This document shows, one piece after another, positions 39,731 to 44,155 of a DNA stretch of 44,155 bases (positions are counted from its first letter, which is position 1; every line of letters starts with the position of its first letter). Source of the DNA: a virus; IMG/VR virus record IMGVR_UViG_3300037147_000255, positions 1-44,155 of that record; one strand, given 5' to 3'. The notes below the pieces were generated by a model, which worked only from the letters and a program-made list of their open reading frames with translations, made no database searches and was not told the DNA's origin. A program made the position numbers and the translations under genes.

Positions 39731-40455
39731 CCCCAGGAAAAGCCCAAACCAGTGTTGCTCCGCGAACGTGGTCAATATTGAACAGAACCCCGAGGGGCTT
39801 GCTGCTAGCCTCCTCAACGATAACTGTTTTTCATTTTTTCTCCTTTTGCCCTGCCGGGGGGCTCCAAAAATCCCGGCCTTTTTTTATCCCCAAACTCAAC
39901 TTGCCTTCCCGCGCCGGATTGCTACCCTTAAAGAGCGTCCGCGATCACAACTTCATATTGTTGGCATGAAATTACGACCCTTCATGCCGGACATCTTTCA
40001 TTTGTTTATCCTTTTTAAGTTATCCCTGTTAAATCCTTTATCGCGGGCGCACAGGGAATCCCCAGTCTCTTTTCCCCGCTTTCGGCGAAACGTGCGAAGT
40101 TCGCACTTCCTTAATTGGATAGCCCGGCTTCGTCCGTTCGTGCCTGTTATCTGCTGGCAGGAGCGGCGAGGAAAGCAGATTCGGAAGTTCGTTAGAAACT
40201 GTGCGGCCGCTACTGCCAAAAAATAACGATGCTGGGAACGCTTGAATGTAGCTAATCCTGACGTTCCCCTAAGAATACTCCCCGTGGATAGATGCGGTTG
40301 TCGTTGACCAACGGGCGACGCGACGAAGGAGAAATACCTTGTACCGCGCCAAAAACTCTATCGCACAGTTTCTAGCGAGTTTCCCAAAGTCGCAAACCAA
40401 AATCTCCGACCATAAGCGGAGAAGCGCGAATTAGCGCGGCGGGCACTCCCGCATA
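39731..40455. other. Gene-free 0.7-kb region with strong secondary structure, ncRNA candidate
   Basis: No convincing gene is seen on either strand; the 217-codon plus-strand ORF across the Xre gene is a shadow. Beyond the terminator at 39853 there is a 17-nt inverted pair with one mismatch (40189-40205 and 40362-40378). Inside it lie GGGAACG/CGTTCCC (40234-40240/40262-40268) and CGTT-GACC-AACG (40302-40313). Three small hairpins follow in a row: CTCCG/CGGAG near 40404-40420, GCGC/GCGC near 40424-40437 and GCGGG/CCCGC near 40438-40452. This nested layout suggests a structured RNA or regulatory leader for the lysozyme-like gene. I could not match it to a known RNA family. Confidence 0.5.
39853..39885 (+). 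terminator. Rho-independent terminator downstream of Xre gene
   Basis: GCCGGG (39853-39858) pairs with CCCGGC (39872-39877), followed by C and seven T residues. The loop is 13 bases. It probably ends the Xre transcript. Confidence 0.8.
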
Positions 40456-40941
40456 ATTATCAAAAAATACCTTGCCCTTGTCGTTTATCTCTCTTTATTG
40501 TTTGGTAGGGTAGTCCAGCAAATTCCCCCGCAAACCGTGCTTATTAAGCCTGCGGAGGCTTCGAATGCAGAAGTCGCGTCTAATGCTCAAATTTCGCCCG
40601 GAATCGGCCTTTTACCGCGCGTTACCAACTCCCTCGTCCCCTATTCCGCCGCCCAAATAGACCAAATGCTTGCCGGGACCCAACATCCGGCGATTTTGAA
40701 AACCCTCATGAAGTGCGAAAGCCAGGACACGGATGTCGTACGCCCCGATTCGAACGGCCTCGAAAGCTATGGATTGCTCCAATTCAACGGTACTTCGACC
40801 TGGAACGAGTTTGCCCCGCTCGCGGGAGTATCTTCCACACCTGTAAATCCGACAGCCGCAATAAAGGTCGCAGATTGGATGATCTCGCACGGCTACCTTG
40901 CCCGATGGACGTGCGCAAAACTAACGGGGCTCATCAAATAA
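40456..40941 (+). CDS. Lysozyme-like (lytic transglycosylase fold) protein, non-standard start
   Basis: The frame has no ATG, GTG or TTG until TTG 40498, which falls inside a hydrophobic leader (Y-L-A-L-V-V-Y-L-S-L-L-F). A full leader requires starting near ATA 40453 or ATT 40456, both followed by I-K-K-Y. The mature part has the lysozyme-like pattern I-L-K-T-L-M-K-C-E-S-Q-D, with the probable catalytic Glu, D-S-N-G-L-E-S-Y-G-L-L-Q-F-N and S-T-W-N-E-F, then P-T-A-A-I-K-V-A-D-W-M-I. It probably cleaves peptidoglycan glycan. It is separated from the main lysis genes and precedes a secreted glycosidase by one base. The start is uncertain. Confidence 0.65.
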   Translation: MIKKYLALVVYLSLLFGRVVQQIPPQTVLIKPAEASNAEVASNAQISPGIGLLPRVTNSLVPYSAAQIDQMLAGTQHPAILKTLMKCESQDTDVVRPDSNGLESYGLLQFNGTSTWNEFAPLAGVSSTPVNPTAAIKVADWMISHGYLARWTCAKLTGLIK

Positions 40942-40942
40942 C

Positions 40943-41812
40943 ATGAAAAAAACCATCCCGTTCTCAGTTCTGCTGTTCCTCTCGCTCGTTTCGACTGCCT
41001 TCGCGCGCGACTACCGTGAATCGTACCGGCACGCGCACACGCCCGCGCCACAACCCGTAGCCCCTTCCACGCCACCGGTTCAGATAACAACTCAACCAAT
41101 TGGGTCAAGCACGCAAAATGGTTTGCAGTTCGGTTTCTTTGAGGCCCCGGCGGGTGTTTCCGCCCCGTGGACGATGGCATTCACTGACGGCGCTTTCCCT
41201 TCCTTTTCCGGCAATGCGGTTATCTTTATGGAACCGCCATACGACGATGCTCAGATTGTGGCAGGCGATTTTGATTCACAGCTTCGAAGTTTTGCTCAGG
41301 CGGCTTTCGAACATTCCGGGACCGTAATCCTTCCCTTAGGAGAAGAAGTGAATTGCGATAATTCAGACCCCTGGGGCGGCGCGTACAAAGGGAACACCGT
41401 AGCTTCCACGATCGCCGCCTTCCAGCATGAAGCCACGCTCGCCCGCGAATACGACCCAAACATCTTGATAGCTTTCTCCACGAACAACGGCTCTTGCTAT
41501 GGCGAGGCCCCGGCCACGAGTTTCTATCCTGGTGCGGCGTATGTAAATATCGTAGGCGATGACGGTTTTGATTTCGGCGGCCAGAATTGGGCGCAGGTTT
41601 TCGACAGTTCATTAACCTCCCTCGCCGCGCTCGGAAAGCCGATGTGGATTTTGAGCGAAGGAATTATCCCGACCGACAATCAGAGCCAATTCATCTCCGA
41701 CACCTTTTTGGGAGCCAAGACGTACAACTTGCAAGGAGTTCTCTACTTCAACGGTCCCGGATGGACACTTTCTTCCGCCGTGCTCTCAACCCTCAAAACT
41801 CTGATGCAATAA
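40943..41812 (+). CDS. Secreted GH26-like glycoside hydrolase
   Basis: The 289-residue protein has a signal peptide (1-21, ending T-A-F-A) and a Pro-rich linker (32-48). The (beta/alpha)8-type domain contains I-L-P-L-G-E-E-V-N (putative acid/base Glu135), Y-P-G-A-A-Y-V-N-I-V-G-D-D-G-F-D and W-I-L-S-E-G (putative nucleophile Glu239). These match the layout of family 26 hydrolases (beta-mannanases and related enzymes). Export in a lysogen would let it act on extracellular polysaccharide, or it may help phage release through biofilm; both are inference. Confidence 0.7.
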   Translation: MKKTIPFSVLLFLSLVSTAFARDYRESYRHAHTPAPQPVAPSTPPVQITTQPIGSSTQNGLQFGFFEAPAGVSAPWTMAFTDGAFPSFSGNAVIFMEPPYDDAQIVAGDFDSQLRSFAQAAFEHSGTVILPLGEEVNCDNSDPWGGAYKGNTVASTIAAFQHEATLAREYDPNILIAFSTNNGSCYGEAPATSFYPGAAYVNIVGDDGFDFGGQNWAQVFDSSLTSLAALGKPMWILSEGIIPTDNQSQFISDTFLGAKTYNLQGVLYFNGPGWTLSSAVLSTLKTLMQ

Positions 41813-41820
41813 AGAAACAA

Positions 41821-41839
41821 TCCTCTCCCGACAAGCGGA
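41821..41839 (+). repeat. Direct repeat copy 1 (19 bp) flanking HNH 3
   Basis: TCCTCTCCCGACAAGCGGA begins eight bases after the GH26-like stop. It differs at one position from copy 2 at 42325-42343. It folds as CCG-ACAAG-CGG with a further partial stem to AGGAG. Confidence 0.75.
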
Positions 41840-41850
41840 AGGAGCTGTAT

Positions 41851-42273
41851 TTATGTCCAATGATTAGCCCTATCTTTCAGGGTTTTTAACCTATGACAAT
41901 TCGGACAAAGCACCTGTAGGTTAGGGAGGTCGCTTTCGTGAACCCTACTATCAAACCGTCTAGGATTTCGTTTTATGGGCTTTATATGGTCCAGGTCAAA
42001 AAACCCACCGACCTCACTCTTCATTTTGCAGTTGTTACATTGACTTCCAAGTCGTCGCACCAATTGTCGCTTTAAGGAATATTTATCAAATCTTCGTCGC
42101 CGCTCTTCCTCTGAGAGTCCTCTCCTAGGAGAATTATTGAGACACGACCTACATGCATATCCCAATCCATTCTTCTTCCCACGATCCCTCCTAAACGTTT
42201 CCACGCTAAGTACCTTGATTTCTCTGCAATTTCGACACCGCCTTAACCCCTGTTTTATTAACTGCTCTCCCAT
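41851..42273 (-). CDS. HNH homing endonuclease 3
   Basis: The 140-residue reverse-strand protein has two N-terminal CxxC pairs (C-R-N-C, C-R-S-C). The HNH core reads C-N-N-C, F-F-D-L-D-H-I-K-P-I, N-L-Q-V-L-C-P-N-C-H. It lies alone between 19-bp direct repeats and is visibly more A+T-rich than its neighbours. It is transcribed against the GH26-like gene. It looks like a mobile insertion in this accessory end. Confidence 0.85.
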   Translation of the reverse strand: MGEQLIKQGLRRCRNCREIKVLSVETFRRDRGKKNGLGYACRSCLNNSPRRGLSEEERRRRFDKYSLKRQLVRRLGSQCNNCKMKSEVGGFFDLDHIKPIKRNPRRFDSRVHESDLPNLQVLCPNCHRLKTLKDRANHWT

Positions 42274-42324
42274 TTACTATTGTGATGTTAGTTACTATTA
42301 GTTACTATAATCATATTAAAACGT

Positions 42325-42343
42325 TCCTCACCCGACAAGCGGA
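42325..42343 (+). repeat. Direct repeat copy 2 (19 bp) flanking HNH 3
   Basis: TCCTCACCCGACAAGCGGA matches copy 1 at 18 of 19 bases. Here it sits inside a larger hairpin, ACGTTCC (42321-42327) with GGAACGT (42346-42352). A degenerate third version (CCTAGCCCGACAA) occurs at 42573-42585. Confidence 0.75.
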
Positions 42344-42559
42344 TGGGAACGTCTTAACCATAAGCTCGCAACCGACAACATCGTGCCTTTTTCGAGGAAT
42401 ACACTCGAAAACAAGGGTTGCCTTGAAGTAGCCGCCGGACTGGTTGAATCATGACACCCTGAGTTATCCCCAGCTGTAACACTTGCGCCTTCCTGTACGT
42501 TTTATATGCTGATAGGGAAGTAAGCCTTTGGCTTCACTCAATTTCAAAAGGAGTGGAGG

Positions 42560-42635
42560 GCAAAACCCCCCGCCTAGCCCGACAAAGGGCATCTCTAGAA
42601 ATAGAGCTTTTGAATGGGCTGGGGGTTTTGCTTTA
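42560..42635. terminator. Long GC-rich hairpin with GAAA-tetraloop sub-stem
   Basis: GCAAAACCCCC (42560-42570) pairs perfectly with GGGGGTTTTGC (42621-42631), and AGCCC (42576-42580) with GGGCT (42616-42620). The apex contains CTCTA-GAAA-TAGAG (42593-42606). TTTAT follows, so it could terminate plus-strand transcripts, or it could be a stable structured RNA. Confidence 0.55.
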
Positions 42636-42737
42636 TCACCATCGCCGGACGGCACAACACAATTCAATCGCAGGGAAGATGCTACCCCATCGTTCCTAGT
42701 TAAGTGCGATCATCTCTGGCGGACTAAAAAAGGGGGA

Positions 42738-42766
42738 GGTTCGAGAATTTCTTAATTCTCGGAACC
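42738..42766. promoter_or_regulatory. 12-bp hairpin with one bulge
   Basis: GGTTCGAGAATT (42738-42749) pairs with AATTCTC-G-GAACC (42754-42766), with a single bulged G and a TCTT loop. It lies between the larger hairpin and the zinc-finger gene. No T-run follows. Function unknown; it could be a protein-binding site near the integrase. Confidence 0.5.
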
Positions 42767-42872
42767 GAGGAGAGGAATTCTTAACCCTCTTAACTTCAAA
42801 GCCACGTTCTTTACCCTCTTAAAAAAAAAGGTTTAGAATTGGCGTCGATTTTGCTTGCGAAGGAATTGTGCA

Positions 42873-43094
42873 ATGAGGGTTACGAATCAAAAGGAACAAT
42901 TCGAGCAAAATACAACGCTTCGCCAAAGATTCCTGGCAACTGCCCCGAATTGCCGCAAGTGCAATAAGAAAATGGTTGATCGAATGGGACCTTCGGGGCC
43001 ATTCTGGACCTGTCAGAATTTCCCAAATTGCGAGGTTATGGCGAGCTTCTCCCCCCAATCGAAGGCCCGATATAAAGATTTGGGCAGTTCTTAA
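42873..43094 (+). CDS. Topoisomerase-type zinc-finger protein (73 aa)
   Basis: ATG 42873 follows AAGGA by eight bases and is preferred to TTG 42855. Residues 27-60 have the zf-C4 topoisomerase pattern C-R-K-C-N-K-K-M, G-P-S-G-P-F-W-T-C and F-P-N-C. Such fingers bind single-stranded DNA at the end of type IA topoisomerases. As a stand-alone protein convergent with, and overlapping by four bases, the integrase gene, it might assist recombination, which is inference. Confidence 0.7.
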   Translation: MRVTNQKEQFEQNTTLRQRFLATAPNCRKCNKKMVDRMGPSGPFWTCQNFPNCEVMASFSPQSKARYKDLGSS

Positions 43095-44155
43095 ACCCAC
43101 GTCCTCTTCACCGATTCTTCCAGTGCTAATTGCCTACTGTGGACCCAAGGGGCATAGTGCATTTGCGTAGTCCGAATATTTTGATGGCCCAGCAATATTG
43201 AAACCGTTTCAAGCGAAACTCCGCGCTCCAACAGCGAAACTGCAAAACTGTCCCGGAGCTGATGGGAGTGACCACCGGGAATTCCGGCGATCACAAACAC
43301 TTTCTTCAAACGGTCTTGCCATTCCGTGATCCCGCTTTTGAGCTTCCCAATTCCAGTCCAAAAATAATATTCCTTCTTCTCGTCGCATTCCCGCAACGCC
43401 TCAATAACCACTTCTGGTAAAGGAACGACGACCGGATGACCTGTCTTTGCCTGATAGAGAAACAGCCGCCCGCCCGAACCTATTGCCTCTCGCTTCAAAC
43501 TAACCGCATCCGAGATCCGCAATCCTGAGTACCGCATGAGGAGTATCAGCGCCTTCAATTTCTTCTCACTTCCACGAGGCATTTTAGGATGCGTTTCTCT
43601 CACGTTCTCAGCCGCTGCCAAAATCTTTTTCATCTGCTCTTTGGTATAAGGGAGCGTCGGCACAAACCGCACCACGGGCAATTTGATCGTCTTTGCGGGG
43701 TTCTTTTCTATCCATCCAGAATCGACGCAAAACCTAAAAAAGCTCCGCAGCATTTCCAACCGCTTTTGCATGGTGATAGGTGCTAGCTTCCACCCTTCAC
43801 GGATTTTCCGAACGTCATCGACCTTTACCGAGCGCAACGGCAGATCGCCCAATTCGCTTCCAAGCTCCAACATCACGTTCGTATATTTCGAGATCATTCC
43901 CGTGCTCAACTCCCGGCCTTTCCCGTCCGCCAAGAATCGCTCGCACGCTACCTCGACCGTCACCGCATCCTCCGGCCCTTCCACCTCCCACTCCCGGACC
44001 AAACGTTGCGCCGCTTCCCAGTTCGTCAGATCGAGAGATTTGCGCATAGCCACGTCCCGAAGCACACCCTGCACCCAAATCGGGCAGAAACAGCCCTTAT
44101 AGCGCCGCGAGCGGTGCTTGCAAGATGATTTGTGGCGGCGGTAAATGGTGAGCAC
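43091..44155 (-). CDS. int: Tyrosine site-specific integrase
   Basis: The 354-residue protein starts with GTG at the very edge of the window (MLTIYRRH), so an upstream start cannot be excluded. It has an N-terminal C12-x-H14 and C22-x-C24 metal-like motif and a SAM-like core-binding domain (about 65-155). A complete catalytic set follows: Arg213 (Y-S-G-L-R), Lys237 (A-K-T-G), H298-x-L-R301, His324 (L-L-G-H-Q) and Tyr334 (M-H-Y). It catalyses integration and excision at att sites. The N-terminus resembles integrases of Acidobacteriota. Confidence 0.93.
   Translation of the reverse strand: MLTIYRRHKSSCKHRSRRYKGCFCPIWVQGVLRDVAMRKSLDLTNWEAAQRLVREWEVEGPEDAVTVEVACERFLADGKGRELSTGMISKYTNVMLELGSELGDLPLRSVKVDDVRKIREGWKLAPITMQKRLEMLRSFFRFCVDSGWIEKNPAKTIKLPVVRFVPTLPYTKEQMKKILAAAENVRETHPKMPRGSEKKLKALILLMRYSGLRISDAVSLKREAIGSGGRLFLYQAKTGHPVVVPLPEVVIEALRECDEKKEYYFWTGIGKLKSGITEWQDRLKKVFVIAGIPGGHSHQLRDSFAVSLLERGVSLETVSILLGHQNIRTTQMHYAPWVHSRQLALEESVKRTWV

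Larger units (their letters stand above)
42274..42872. other. Structured 0.6-kb gene-free region near integrase, possible attP region
   Basis: No gene is credible here. It holds TTAGTTACTA twice (42288-42297, 42298-42307) and hairpins at 42321-42352, 42389-42411 (TTTTCGAG/CTCGAAAA), 42560-42631 and 42738-42766. It also has two CCCTCTTAA repeats (42785-42793, 42814-42822) and a nine-A run near 42821. Dense short direct repeats beside an integrase gene resemble arm-type integrase sites, so attP may lie here. A core site cannot be identified without the host junction. Confidence 0.4.

Noticed and set aside
39573-40226. 217-codon plus ORF overlapping the Xre gene
   Set aside because: Begins out of frame inside a clear HTH gene and runs through a terminator and inverted repeat; composition is not protein-like.
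42464-42755. Two opposing ORFs of 67 and 75 codons in the integrase-side gap
   Set aside because: Both read through the same long GC-rich hairpin; their similarity is explained by the inverted repeat.

Overview
The window reads as most of the genome of a temperate, long-tailed (siphovirus-like) double-stranded DNA phage or prophage. It has an HK97-type head module (small and large terminase, portal fused to a MuF domain, protease fused to a scaffold-like region, major capsid), a tail module (connector, gp10-like protein, terminator, tube, G/GT-type chaperone pair, a 601-residue tape measure, tail hub, fibres), a lysis region, an Xre regulator and a tyrosine integrase. The host is probably an acidobacterium. 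The integrase begins with the MLTIYRRH-type N-terminus I associate with Acidobacteriota, and the large lipoprotein has the glycine-rich leader plus Ig-like stalk common in that phylum. This is inference from memory, not a database match.

Layout. 1-8159 holds small early genes: a 24-bp-repeat protein cut by the left edge, a macro-like protein, a PD-(D/E)XK exonuclease followed by an ssDNA-binding-like protein, several zinc-binding or winged-helix proteins and an HNH protein. It is interrupted by minus-strand cargo at 4306-5602, 6045-6260 and 7842-8159. 8243-13590 is DNA packaging and portal, ending in an HNH endonuclease. 13630-20490 is an unusual block of fibre-like proteins, three of which carry signal peptides or membrane anchors, with a reverse-strand HEPN-like gene in the middle. 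20508-26284 is capsid maturation, capsid and connectors. 26533-34202 is the tail, with a second HNH gene. 34212-36796 is lysis: membrane proteins, a papain-fold peptidase and a metallophosphoesterase. Three small genes then end at a clear terminator at 37665.

37695-44155 is the lysogeny and accessory end: a reverse-strand lipoprotein, an Xre repressor-like gene, a structured 0.7-kb gene-free region, a lysozyme-like protein, a GH26-like secreted glycosidase, a third HNH gene between 19-bp direct repeats, a second structured gene-free region and the integrase. Many plus-strand genes are joined by ATGA overlaps, which implies long translationally coupled operons. Putative sigma-70 promoters with a 16-bp spacer recur at the heads of modules.

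No DNA polymerase, primase, replicative helicase, tRNA or CRISPR array was seen. The left edge lies inside a tandem repeat, so a replication module could lie outside the window or be absent.
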